The notes: generated by a model from the sequence alone, not told the origin. 64,000 nucleotides of DNA from Clostridiales bacterium (GCA_015056045.1 SVGZ01000001.1:62001-126000), one strand, 5' to 3'. Counted from the stretch's first letter, positions 17,213 through 25,335 are shown. Translations and numbers: made by a program.

Positions 17213-17623
17213 ATGGAAAATATATTTATTAAATTGAGTAATTATGGTTTTCATGACACAAAAATCACGTCGATTAGTTGTTCGGATTTAGAAGTAAAAA
17301 TAAAATTTGATGATGGAATCTATTTTTTGGATGAAAATGGAAAAGAAGCAAACTTATCTAATCCTGTAGAACTAATTCTAAAAATTAACTCCAGTTTTGA
17401 TTCTTCATTAAATTCTTTCGAAATAAGAGAGTATGGAAGAAAGATGGAATATATTGAACTATCACAATTTCAAAAATATTTAGTAAAAAATCCATTTAAT
17501 ATAGCAATGAATTATTATAGTGATTTTAATAATAGTATTTTATTCGATGGTGGATTCCCAAACAAACAAATATTTCTATCAATCGAAGGTGTTGAGGACG
17601 TTTCTATTGTGAATATTATTTAG
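17213..17623 (+). CDS. Putative immunity protein for the main RHS toxin
   Basis: This AT-rich 136-residue gene starts 11 bases after the RHS stop, with AGGAAA upstream of its ATG. The protein is small, soluble, without signal peptide, rich in Phe, Asn and Ser, and has no domain I recognise. Position directly behind an RHS toxin tip, size and composition are those of cognate immunity proteins, which neutralise the toxin in kin cells. The assignment rests on context, not on motif. Confidence 0.65.
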   Translation: MENIFIKLSNYGFHDTKITSISCSDLEVKIKFDDGIYFLDENGKEANLSNPVELILKINSSFDSSLNSFEIREYGRKMEYIELSQFQKYLVKNPFNIAMNYYSDFNNSILFDGGFPNKQIFLSIEGVEDVSIVNII

Positions 17624-17760
17624 TAAAATGTAATTAGGCATACGAAACAAAAACTAAATATAATTGGGCAGGGGTGAAAATTGAGTATCGGTAGTGAAGA
17701 AACTTCAATTTATTGAGAAAGTCCATATGTTGAAAGCACCGATATTATAATGTGCGTTTC

Positions 17761-17784
17761 AAGGGCTTGGGATTATCTCAACAA
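17761..17784 (+). repeat. 24-base repeat before RHS cassette 1 (copy 1)
   Basis: A 24-base element beginning AAGGGCTTGGGATTAT occurs here and again at 19089-19112 with 22 of 24 bases identical. Each copy lies just upstream of an orphan RHS C-terminal cassette. The surrounding stretch 17624-17792 has no gene. Confidence 0.6.
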
Positions 17785-17792
17785 TCTGCCTT

Positions 17793-18614
17793 TTGACACC
17801 AAAAGGCGATGCTTGCCGGTACATAGCATTATTTTCAGCCGGTATCCTCCCGAAAAACACATACCCGGAGGGAACAAGCTCTCTGGGTATGTACGAAAGT
17901 CCGACCGAGACAGGGTTGTATTATCTGATGAGCAGATATTATGATCCTGAAATGGGTAGGTTTATCAATGCGGATATTCTCATATCTACCGGTCAGGGTT
18001 TAATTGGGAATAATGTATTCATATACTGTAATAATAATCCAATCACATTAAAAGATGGTATTGGTGCTTTTCCTGATCTTGTCGTAGATATTATTTCATT
18101 AGCTTTTAGTGTAGTGGATGTCATTAGTAATCCTAACGATGCAGGTGCATGGATAGGATTAGCATTCGATCTTGTAGATGTAGTAGTTCCGTTTGTTGGA
18201 GGACTAGGAGAAGTTGCAAAAGCAGTAGATACAGCTGCTGAAATTGGAGGTGCGGTAAAAGCTGCAAAAAATACTGCTAATATTGCAGATACATCACAGG
18301 ATATTGCAAAAACTACAGCAAAAACGCTAAACTTTGATAGCACGGAAATCTTATTAAAGCATTTTGAAAAGCACAAATCTCAGTTTGGAGGATTATTTTC
18401 ATCTGCTGATGAGTATTTGAGCGGTGCAAATTATGTAATAAACAATGGACAATTTGTTCCGGAACTTAACGGATACATTCGTTTTTTAGGAACTGGGGGA
18501 CGTGCTAATTATGCTTTTGTAGGTCTTAAAAATGCGGGAAAGAATATATCTACTTTTCATGTAAAAAATGTTAAAGCATTAGCAAAAATACCAGCATTAG
18601 GATTCGTTTACTGA
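17793..18614 (+). CDS. Orphan RHS C-terminal toxin cassette 1
   Basis: The 273-codon frame has no good start codon (TTG at 17793, no ribosome site). It opens with the end of an RHS core (TETGLYYLMSRYYDPEMGRF), then a hydrophobic pre-toxin helix region, then a C-terminal domain of about 95 residues (HFEKHKSQFGGLFSSADEYL onwards, ending near ISTFHVKN). That last part resembles the BECR/barnase-like RNase toxins found at CdiA and RHS tips, a cautious reading. It is a displaced tip that could be expressed only after recombination into a full rhs gene. An immunity-like gene follows after 13 bases. Confidence 0.7.
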   Translation: MTPKGDACRYIALFSAGILPKNTYPEGTSSLGMYESPTETGLYYLMSRYYDPEMGRFINADILISTGQGLIGNNVFIYCNNNPITLKDGIGAFPDLVVDIISLAFSVVDVISNPNDAGAWIGLAFDLVDVVVPFVGGLGEVAKAVDTAAEIGGAVKAAKNTANIADTSQDIAKTTAKTLNFDSTEILLKHFEKHKSQFGGLFSSADEYLSGANYVINNGQFVPELNGYIRFLGTGGRANYAFVGLKNAGKNISTFHVKNVKALAKIPALGFVY

Positions 18615-18627
18615 ATGGGAGCTATTT

Positions 18628-18987
18628 ATGATAAACATTACTATTGATGAATGGTTGGATCTTGAAACAAAAGAAGCTAATTTGTTGATTTGCGATAATG
18701 ATATCAGTTTTATAGCTTTTTGTCCTCAGTATGTTGGATTAGAAAGTGAAAGAATTATATTAGATTCGCTTTACTCAAGTGATGTGGTTTTAACATTTGA
18801 TAAACCAATGATAAAAAAGGATAAAGATGGTTTTTATTCATATATTATTATTGGAAAAGTTTTGAGCATCGATCCTCCTTGTGTAGAACTGACCAATGAG
18901 ATCACTATAGAGCTTGATAGCAATCTTCCGGGTGATATACAAAAAGGTCAGAATATTCAATTTCGTACCGAAAGATTATCATTATGA
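18628..18987 (+). CDS. Putative immunity protein of cassette 1
   Basis: A 119-residue, acidic, AT-rich protein with GGGAG before its ATG. It has no signal peptide and no recognised domain. It follows the cassette 1 toxin tip by 13 bases and is followed by another cassette, which is the usual order toxin then immunity gene. Because it has its own ribosome site, it could be made even if the toxin tip is silent. Confidence 0.62.
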   Translation: MINITIDEWLDLETKEANLLICDNDISFIAFCPQYVGLESERIILDSLYSSDVVLTFDKPMIKKDKDGFYSYIIIGKVLSIDPPCVELTNEITIELDSNLPGDIQKGQNIQFRTERLSL

Positions 18988-19088
18988 GTGTGTGGTTACA
19001 TCCCGCTAGTATTTTTGAAACAAATATCAGCAAGCATCGCATTTGGTCACCCTAACGCAGACTTGTCAGAAATATTCCTGAAACCTTT

Positions 19089-19112
19089 AAGGGCTTGGGA
19101 TTATTCCAACAA
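19089..19112 (+). repeat. 24-base repeat before RHS cassette 2 (copy 2)
   Basis: Second copy of the element at 17761-17784 (22 of 24 bases identical), 52 bases before the RHS block of cassette 2. The rest of 18988-19163 shows no gene. Confidence 0.6.
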
Positions 19113-19224
19113 ATCCTGATAAAACGGTGTTGATCCCGAAAATCCTCTTGCTCCCTACAATAGTTGGGGCGATCTTTTAACATCGTATGATGGACAGACG
19201 ATTCAGTCTGACGAAATCGGCAAT

Positions 19225-20319
19225 ATGCTGTCTGACGGCACATGGACATACACATGGGAACAGGGTCGTCAGCTGAAAACGATGACGAACGGCACGACAA
19301 CGCTGAGCTTCGGATACAATGAAGATGGCCTCCGCACAAGCAAAACGGTCGGCAATACGACATGGCAGTATGTATACAACGGAAGCAACCTTGTATACAT
19401 GACAGATGGAACGAACACCCTCTACTTCATCGGTTCGGCGGCTGTAATATACAATGGTACGACATACTATTATGTCAAGAATCTGCAGGGTGATATCGTT
19501 GCTATTGCTGATACTACAGGTAATATTGTAGTCGAATACACCTATGATGCATGGGGTAATATTCTTACAACAACAGGCACAATGGCCACCACACTGGGAC
19601 AAGCAAATCCGCTTAGATACAGAGGATATTACTATGACACAGAAACCGAACTCTATTATCTGAAGACGAGATACTACAGCCCGAAGATCGGCAGATTCAT
19701 CAATGCGGATGTATATATTGATACCGGTGTTGGGTTCAGCGGCAGTAATATGTTTGCTTATTGTGGAAATAGTCCTGTGATTTTCACTGATAGTAATGGT
19801 ATGTATATTGATGAAGATTCAAAAAGTGGATGTATCAGTCCAATATACTATGATTTGTACGATTATGACTATGACAAATATATGGATTATGTTTTTTTAT
19901 CAGAAAGAGATGCAGTAGAGTTTTTTTATCAAAATGCATATGGAAAATCTATGGATTTGAGAATAGAATTTGGATGTACTATAGTAAAAAAAGACGGATT
20001 ATATTCTGTTTACGCTTTGCACACTGATTATAGAAATCACTCTGTAAGTTTAAGCGTTAGAGGACCAGAAGGATATTCAGTTGAAGCATATTGCCATACA
20101 CATCCAAATAGTCCTAATTTTTCGGATAAAGATAAAAGTTTCGTGATTAATAATCAAACGAAGTTATATATGTTGAATAAATTTGATGGCATATTAAAAT
20201 CTTTAAATTACGAAAAGAGAAATGAATCTTACTTAGTACATGAATATTATATCGGCTTTATAAAGCCGGATATTTATGGTAGACATTATGATAGATTTAG
20301 AGGTTATTATATTAAATGA
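19225..20319 (+). CDS. Orphan RHS C-terminal toxin cassette 2 with HTHP-type (DUF4329/JAB-like) domain
   Basis: The frame is open from about 19123, and the first ATG is at 19225 without a ribosome site, so this is a displaced RHS tip. Its first 60 codons are nearly identical to the main RHS gene; it then has its own RHS core end (RYRGYYYDTETELYYLKTRYY). The tip, from about 19800, is about 165 residues with CHTHPNSPNFSDKDK, the metal-ligand pattern of DUF4329 and related JAB-like peptidase folds found at RHS C-termini. Activity is likely hydrolytic and metal-dependent, but the target is unknown. The next gene overlaps by four bases. Confidence 0.72.
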   Translation: MLSDGTWTYTWEQGRQLKTMTNGTTTLSFGYNEDGLRTSKTVGNTTWQYVYNGSNLVYMTDGTNTLYFIGSAAVIYNGTTYYYVKNLQGDIVAIADTTGNIVVEYTYDAWGNILTTTGTMATTLGQANPLRYRGYYYDTETELYYLKTRYYSPKIGRFINADVYIDTGVGFSGSNMFAYCGNSPVIFTDSNGMYIDEDSKSGCISPIYYDLYDYDYDKYMDYVFLSERDAVEFFYQNAYGKSMDLRIEFGCTIVKKDGLYSVYALHTDYRNHSVSLSVRGPEGYSVEAYCHTHPNSPNFSDKDKSFVINNQTKLYMLNKFDGILKSLNYEKRNESYLVHEYYIGFIKPDIYGRHYDRFRGYYIK

Positions 20320-21047
20320 AGAAAACTATAAAAATAATAATTTGCATCTTATTTTGCTGTGTGTTTTTAGTAAACTGTAGTTGTTTTCAAGTTAAAATGA
20401 ATGAAGACACTACAGATTTAATTGAAACGAATTGGGAAAATAATGATAAGGGGCAATCATTTGTTGTAGATGGGAAAAGCTATATATGCATTGGAAAAGA
20501 TTATATGAGGATTTATCCGCAACAAAAGCGGATGATTGAGCAGACTAAAAACGGTGAGATTATATATGCCTGTGATTCAGAGTTGAGTACGGTGTGCTAT
20601 AAACCGAAAGCATTAGGAGAATTGGAACAGCTCACTGATACTTATGAACAATATTATGTATTAGAGGAGAATTATCGTGGAGATTTTACGATCGAAATTT
20701 GCGATAAATTTGCCTTTGTTAAAACGGATGCTGCTTCTGCTGATAGGGTAGCTATTGGTAGGCTTAGTAGAATAGAAGAACCACTATATTTTGATCAAAT
20801 GGATGTATTTTTAGAAGAACTTTCTATGAGTATACCAACAGATATGAATAGAGAAAATATAGAACCGATTGGACAATTGATCGGTTTTGTAGATTTATAT
20901 CCGGGGCTGGTATGCGTGACAACTGTTTTTTGCAGTGAGGAGAGTGATTGCTACATGCTTGTGTGGGAAAGCAGGACTGCTGAGCGAATATCTTATCTAC
21001 CTAAAGCATTGATCCAAGAATATTTGATTGATCTAACTACATCATAA
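20316..21047 (+). CDS. Exported lipoprotein-like putative immunity protein of cassette 2
   Basis: The 243-residue protein overlaps the cassette 2 toxin by four bases (ATGA), so it is coupled to it. It begins with MKKTIK, a hydrophobic segment and LVNC or NCSC, an imperfect lipobox (Asn before Cys is unusual), so it is either a lipoprotein or has an uncleaved anchor. The rest is soluble and outside the membrane. An exported immunity protein implies that the cassette 2 toxin works outside the cytoplasm. No known immunity family is recognised. Confidence 0.65.
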   Translation: MKKTIKIIICILFCCVFLVNCSCFQVKMNEDTTDLIETNWENNDKGQSFVVDGKSYICIGKDYMRIYPQQKRMIEQTKNGEIIYACDSELSTVCYKPKALGELEQLTDTYEQYYVLEENYRGDFTIEICDKFAFVKTDAASADRVAIGRLSRIEEPLYFDQMDVFLEELSMSIPTDMNRENIEPIGQLIGFVDLYPGLVCVTTVFCSEESDCYMLVWESRTAERISYLPKALIQEYLIDLTTS

Positions 21048-21063
21048 AGATGCAATCGGCAAT

Positions 21064-21684
21064 ATGCTGTCTGACGGGACATGGACATACACATGGGAAC
21101 AGGGTCGTCAGCTGAAAACGATGACGGACGGGACAACAAATCTTTCTTTCAGCTACGATGAAGAAGGAAAGAGAGTCTCGAAGACCGTCGGCAATACGAC
21201 ATGGAAGTATGTATACAACGGAAGCAACCTTGTATACATGACAGATGGAACTAACTATCTGTACTTCCATTACGATGCAACGGGAGCTTCAGGATTTACA
21301 TACAATAACACGCCGTATTACTATCTGAAGAATGCACAGGGCGATGTTATCGGCATTGCAAACAGCACAGGCACTGTTGTAACGGAATACAGCTATGATG
21401 CATGGGGCAATCCTGTAACAACGACTGATAACGAAATTGGACAACTTAACCCGATAAGGTATAGAGGATAATATTACGATACCGAGACAGGGTTGTATTA
21501 TCTGATGAGCAGATATTATGATCCTGAAATGGGTAGGTTTATCAACGCAGATAAATTTATTGATACTGAGATAGGAATGTTGAGTAATAATATGTTTACA
21601 TATTATCCCCTTCACACTAATACTACTTGGCTAGATAATTTATTGCAAGTGGACAAAAATTACTTGCTGTCTGTATATGAATAA
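21064..21684 (+). pseudogene. RHS C-terminal cassette 3, interrupted by a stop codon
   Basis: This block begins six bases after the previous stop codon and follows the main RHS gene nearly base for base. At 21469-21471 a TAT tyrosine codon (conserved RGYYYDTETG motif) has become TAA. Reading through, the core continues to MGRFINADKF and then runs into a 25-residue tail without any toxin domain, ending at 21684. It lacks a start codon, a tip and an immunity gene, so it is a dead remnant. Confidence 0.85.
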
Positions 21685-21718
21685 GCTCTTTCCAAATTAA
21701 TCTAATACCCATTCAGCA

Positions 21719-21761
21719 AGAAAAGAGGCTGCTCAAATAGAGCAGCTTCTTTTCTTTTAAC
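21719..21761 (+). terminator. Terminator after RHS cassette 3
   Basis: AAAAGAGGCTGCTC pairs with GAGCAGCTTCTTTT around a five-base loop, followed by CTTTT. It closes the RHS cluster. Confidence 0.8.
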
Positions 21762-21855
21762 CTTGTATAACTATTGCCTAAGAAACTCAATAACAATTCA
21801 AAAACTAAATCATTTCTATGATTATCCCCGGATACGGGCTGTATAACGAAAAGTG

Positions 21856-21884
21856 TTGACATGAAACTCCCGCTGGTATAAAAT
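21856..21884 (+). promoter_or_regulatory. Consensus promoter of small peptide gene
   Basis: A perfect TTGACA (21856-21861), 17-base spacer and TAAAAT (21879-21884). The leader of about 95 bases contains a CCATC/GATGG inverted repeat around 21920-21945. Confidence 0.7.
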
Positions 21885-21984
21885 TAAACCATATAATTAC
21901 TTAACGCTAAATAGTAGGAATGGCTCCATCAGTTATACGGATGGTAACACGCGCAAATGGTCTGAAACTATAGGAGGAAGAGAG

Positions 21985-22065
21985 ATGAACGGACTATTTA
22001 AGCAATTGTTAGCATTGGTTTTAGCGATTTTAACATCGCTCAAAAACAAATCAGCCTGTTACTAA
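21985..22065 (+). CDS. 26-residue hydrophobic peptide, function unknown
   Basis: A short gene too small for usual gene calling. ATG at 21985 is preceded by AGGAGG with eight bases between, and by a consensus promoter. The peptide starts MNGLFKQLLALVLAILTSL and ends in a polar KNKSACY tail, so it is one membrane-spanning or amphipathic helix. Such peptides can be type I toxins, small membrane regulators or secreted signals; none can be chosen. The next gene starts 22 bases later. Confidence 0.6.
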   Translation: MNGLFKQLLALVLAILTSLKNKSACY

Positions 22066-22087
22066 CTATGTTGAAGGATTTGTTGAT

Positions 22088-22558
22088 ATGAAAAATGTTT
22101 TAACCTTATTAATTGTCATCTGTCTGATATTCGCCATCGTAATATGTACCATGTATCATGATATGAAAATAATGAAAGCAGAATGTCAGGAATTGTCAGC
22201 GCTGGCAGATGAATATAAGATTCTTTCAATGCCACTTTCTCCGAATGAATATTATTCTTTTCAGTATAATATAGATTCGCTGCGAAATTATTTTAAAAAC
22301 GAAGACGGTGTATATGCTTTTGAAGATAATTTGCCGTTTGATATAGCCAACCATTGTCTTATTATACAGAGACAGGGCAACATACGGGATGCGTTGATCC
22401 AAAGCATTGAGGAACAGGAAAAAACCGTTAAAGGACGCTGTATCAAAGTCATCGTACGCGATGGCGAGTGCCTATGGTTCTATTTTTCTGAATATGTTTA
22501 TGGTATTGAAAAAGGCACCGATGAAAGAAAAGTAATAATGCCGTTGCATGTCAATTAA
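22088..22558 (+). CDS. Single-span membrane protein of unknown function
   Basis: The 156-residue protein has an N-terminal membrane anchor (about 4-21), a short coiled-coil-like segment and an extracytoplasmic domain of about 115 residues without recognised family. It lies 22 bases behind the small hydrophobic peptide gene and directly before an RHS remnant. It may be an immunity protein left from a lost RHS tip or a partner of the small peptide. A GAAGG sequence precedes the start. Confidence 0.6.
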   Translation: MKNVLTLLIVICLIFAIVICTMYHDMKIMKAECQELSALADEYKILSMPLSPNEYYSFQYNIDSLRNYFKNEDGVYAFEDNLPFDIANHCLIIQRQGNIRDALIQSIEEQEKTVKGRCIKVIVRDGECLWFYFSEYVYGIEKGTDERKVIMPLHVN

Positions 22559-22570
22559 TTTTTTATACGC

Positions 22571-22810
22571 TACGAATATGACGGGCAAGGCAGAGTTACA
22601 GCGGTCTATTATGACGGCAGCCGGACACCGAATGTAGAAAATTTCTACGACAACGATGGAAACCTTGGCAGCATCAAAAACAACGATACGGGAATCACAA
22701 GGAAATACATCTATATCAACGGAACGCTGACACATATGACGGATGGAACGAACTATCTGCACTTCAGCTACGATGCAACGGGAGCTGCGGGATTTACATA
22801 CAAAGCTTAA
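22571..22810 (+). pseudogene. RHS/YD-repeat remnant
   Basis: Eighty codons starting YEYDGQGRV and containing YDNDGNLG and YINGTLTHMTDGTNYL are clear YD repeats. The segment has no start codon, no core end and stops at 22808. It marks the right end of the RHS cluster. Confidence 0.8.
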
Positions 22811-22826
22811 ACTGAAAAGAACAAAA

Positions 22827-22859
22827 AACGCTTACCCCAAAAGGGCAAGCGTTCTTTTT
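22827..22859. terminator. Bidirectional terminator between RHS remnant and doc
   Basis: AACGCTT-A-CCC pairs with GGG-C-AAGCGTT, with T residues after it on the plus strand and an A run before it. It separates converging units. Confidence 0.75.
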
Positions 22860-23235
22860 ATCCGCACTTCATCAGAATCCACGAAAGAAGATCCTCTTCC
22901 GATTTTTCGCCGGCAGCAATACCGATAAACATATCCGAAAGTTCACCAACCGCAAGCTTTGGCGCATAGCCGTTCCATTTCAATAAAAGCTGCGTCATGA
23001 CGGCACCAATGCGCTTGTTTCCGTCGATAAAGGCATGATTTGCCGCAAGCCCAAAGCCAAGTCTTGCAATTTTTTCGAGTTCCGTTTTGAATAGCTCTTC
23101 ACCGCCAAAAGTCTGCATCGGCGCTGCAAGGGCAGATTCAAGTCCGCTCATATCGCGAAGACCGTCAAGACCGCCTGTTTTGCCCGTAACTTTAGAATGA
23201 ATGGCAATAATTTGTTCCGCATTTGTCCAGATCAT
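22858..23235 (-). CDS. doc: Doc-type Fic toxin (death on curing)
   Basis: The 125-residue protein has the Fic/Doc core motif HAFIDGNKRIG at about residues 66-76 and the Doc-like N-terminus beginning with IHSKVTGKTGGLDGLRD. Doc proteins phosphorylate EF-Tu and stop translation; length is normal for Doc. Its ATG overlaps the stop of a 33-codon gene upstream (ATGA), so the two are coupled as toxin and antitoxin. The motif carries Lys where AMP-transferring Fic proteins have Gly, as in Doc kinases, supporting the Doc assignment. Confidence 0.9.
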   Translation of the reverse strand: MIWTNAEQIIAIHSKVTGKTGGLDGLRDMSGLESALAAPMQTFGGEELFKTELEKIARLGFGLAANHAFIDGNKRIGAVMTQLLLKWNGYAPKLAVGELSDMFIGIAAGEKSEEDLLSWILMKCG

Positions 23236-23333
23236 TCTGCCATTCTCCTGTAATCCTCTGCGAATGCTTCAAGCATTTCTTCAGCATCGATGAGAGCTTG
23301 TTCATCATCGATCAAAATATATTCCGTTTCCAT
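23232..23333 (-). CDS. 33-residue putative antitoxin of Doc
   Basis: This tiny frame begins with ATG at 23333, with GGAAGGGG eight to nine bases upstream, and overlaps doc by four bases. The peptide (METEYILIDDEQALIDAEEM to its Glu end) is strongly acidic and helical. It resembles only the C-terminal Doc-binding tail of Phd-type antitoxins and has no DNA-binding AbrB-like part. Position and coupling support an antitoxin; the family match is inferred. Confidence 0.65.
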   Translation of the reverse strand: METEYILIDDEQALIDAEEMLEAFAEDYRRMAE

Positions 23334-23450
23334 TTCTAAAAACCCCTTCCTTTTTCGGTAGACGAGAAAAGCTCCGCCATCGTATTTTTATACACGCCTT
23401 TCTTATCTTTAGTTACACAAAATTATATTTTTGGCAGTTAAATGTATTTA

Positions 23451-23479
23451 TTGACATCATTTTAGCATAGTGCTACAAT
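23451..23479 (+). promoter_or_regulatory. Consensus promoter of the paaK operon
   Basis: Perfect TTGACA (23451-23456), 17-base spacer and TACAAT (23474-23479) preceded by TG. It is 64 bases before the paaK start. Confidence 0.85.
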
Positions 23480-23542
23480 TTTCACATACATATTTATGCT
23501 ATATTTTCTGCCCTTCGGACAGGTAAAACAAAGGAGTACACA

Positions 23543-24844
23543 ATGGAACGCTACTATCAGCCGGAGATCGAAACAGCCAGCCGTGAACAGATCAAGGCAT
23601 GGCAGGACGAAAGGCTCGTCAAACAGGTCAAACACGTTTGGGATAACGTCCCCTATTATCGCGCAAAAATGGAAAAAGCAGGCGTCACACCCGAAGATAT
23701 CAAGGGCAGAGATGACCTCCATAAGCTTCCTTTCGTTACGAAAGATGACCTCCGCGAAGCTTATCCCTATGGTCTTTTGGCAAAACCGCTTGCAGACTGC
23801 GTTCGTATCCAGTCCACATCCGGCACAACGGGCAAACGCGTCGTCGCTTTCTATACACAGCATGACATCGACCTTTGGGAAGATTGCTGTGCAAGAGCCA
23901 TCGTGGCTGTCGGCGGCACAAAAGAAGACGTCTGCCAGGTTTCCTATGGTTATGGCCTTTTCACGGGCGGTCCCGGTTTAAACGGCGGCAGCCATAAAGT
24001 CGGCTGTCTTACCATTCCCACATCTTCGGGCAATACAGAACGCCAGATCATGTTCATCCGCGACCTTAACGCAACGATCCTTTGCTGCACACCTTCCTAT
24101 GCTGCATACCTTGGCGAAAGCATGAAGGAAATGGGCTTAACACCCGATCAGATCCCGCTCAAAGCCGGTATCTTCGGTGCAGAAGCATGGAGCGAAGAAA
24201 TGCGCCATGACATCGAAAAAACACTTGGCATCAAGGCTTATGACATTTACGGCTTAACAGAGCTTTCCGGTCCCGGTGTTTCCTTTGAATGCTCCGCACA
24301 GTCCGGTATGCACATCAACGAAGACCACTTCATCGCAGAGATCATTGACCCCGAAACGGGTGAAGTTCTTCCCGAAGGTTCCAAAGGCGAACTCGTCTTC
24401 ACATCCATCACAAAGGAAGCCTTCCCGCTTCTCCGTTACCGCACGCGCGACATCTGCATTCTTTCGAGCGAACCTTGCCCCTGCGGCCGTACACACATCA
24501 AGATGAGCAAACCCATGGGCAGAAGCGATGACATGCTGATCATCCGCGGTGTCAACGTATTCCCGTCCCAGATCGAAACCGTTCTTTTAAACAACGGCTA
24601 CCCGGCAAACTACCAGATCATCGTAGACCGCGTCCGCAATACAGACACGCTCGATGTTCAGGTTGAAATGACACCCGAAATGTTCACAGACAACCTCGGT
24701 GAAATCGACCAGCGCCAGAAGACACTCATGGACAGCATGCGTGCAATGCTTGGCATCACCGCAAAAGTCACACTCGTTGCACCGAAATCCATCGTTCGCA
24801 GCGAAGGCAAGGCTGTCCGTGTCATTGATAAGAGAAAGATCTGA
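23543..24844 (+). CDS. paaK: Phenylacetate-CoA ligase (aryl-CoA ligase)
   Basis: The 433-residue adenylate-forming enzyme activates phenylacetate or a similar aryl acid to its CoA thioester using ATP. It has the AMP-binding loop STSGTTGKR, the YGLTELSGPG motif, the Y-R-T-R-D segment and the C-terminal hinge region. AAGGAG precedes the start. It is followed after 15 bases by a tandem-ACT gene; this pair is common in anaerobes, where it handles aryl acids from aromatic amino-acid fermentation together with indolepyruvate oxidoreductase, which is not in this window. Confidence 0.92.
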   Translation: MERYYQPEIETASREQIKAWQDERLVKQVKHVWDNVPYYRAKMEKAGVTPEDIKGRDDLHKLPFVTKDDLREAYPYGLLAKPLADCVRIQSTSGTTGKRVVAFYTQHDIDLWEDCCARAIVAVGGTKEDVCQVSYGYGLFTGGPGLNGGSHKVGCLTIPTSSGNTERQIMFIRDLNATILCCTPSYAAYLGESMKEMGLTPDQIPLKAGIFGAEAWSEEMRHDIEKTLGIKAYDIYGLTELSGPGVSFECSAQSGMHINEDHFIAEIIDPETGEVLPEGSKGELVFTSITKEAFPLLRYRTRDICILSSEPCPCGRTHIKMSKPMGRSDDMLIIRGVNVFPSQIETVLLNNGYPANYQIIVDRVRNTDTLDVQVEMTPEMFTDNLGEIDQRQKTLMDSMRAMLGITAKVTLVAPKSIVRSEGKAVRVIDKRKI

Positions 24845-24859
24845 CAAGGAGGATCCGCC

Positions 24860-25294
24860 ATGAGTATCAAACAGATTTCCGTATTTGTAGAAAACAAACC
24901 GGGCGCAATGGGTGCAATGACCAGCGTCCTGGCAGAGCATCAGATCGATATGCGTGCACTTTCCCTTGCCGAAACAAAAGATTTCGGTATCGTCCGCATC
25001 ATCGTTGACCATGTTTATAACGCAACAACGGTCCTCAAAGATGCCGGTTTCGTTCACACGATCACACCCGTCGTCGGTGCAGTCATTCCGGATGAACCGG
25101 GCGGTCTTAACAAAGTCCTCGAAGTTCTGGCTGCTTCAGGCGTCAATGTTGAATACATGTATGCTTTCCTCGGCGGAAAGAATACAGATCATGCCTATAT
25201 GATCTTCCGCGTTGAAGACCCGTCGGCTGCAACCTATGCGCTTTCGGAAAAAGGCATCAAGACCCTCGAACAGGAAGACATCGACAATCTTTAA
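24860..25294 (+). CDS. Tandem ACT-domain protein
   Basis: The 144-residue protein consists of two ACT domains (about 1-70 and 71-142), beginning ISVFVENKPGAMGAM and VVGAVIPDEPGGLNKVL. ACT domains bind amino acids. There is no catalytic domain, so it probably senses an aromatic or branched amino acid and may regulate the aryl-CoA ligase encoded upstream. AAGGAGG precedes the ATG. A strong terminator follows. Confidence 0.88.
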   Translation: MSIKQISVFVENKPGAMGAMTSVLAEHQIDMRALSLAETKDFGIVRIIVDHVYNATTVLKDAGFVHTITPVVGAVIPDEPGGLNKVLEVLAASGVNVEYMYAFLGGKNTDHAYMIFRVEDPSAATYALSEKGIKTLEQEDIDNL

Positions 25295-25304
25295 AATAAT
25301 CGAA

Positions 25305-25333
25305 AGACGCTTCGAAATGAAGCGTCTTTTTTT
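25305..25333 (+). terminator. Terminator of the paaK-ACT operon
   Basis: AGACGCTTC and GAAGCGTCT form a nine-base stem with a five-base loop, followed by seven T residues. It also separates the converging mutY gene. Confidence 0.88.
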
Positions 25334-25335
25334 GT

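Noticed and set aside
21890-21984. Riboswitch before the small peptide gene
   Set aside because: There is an inverted repeat, but no conserved core of a known riboswitch class could be matched.
22780-23540. Right-hand attachment site (copy of the tRNA-Arg 3' end)
   Set aside because: I looked for the T-loop and acceptor end sequence near the right end of the island and did not find it.
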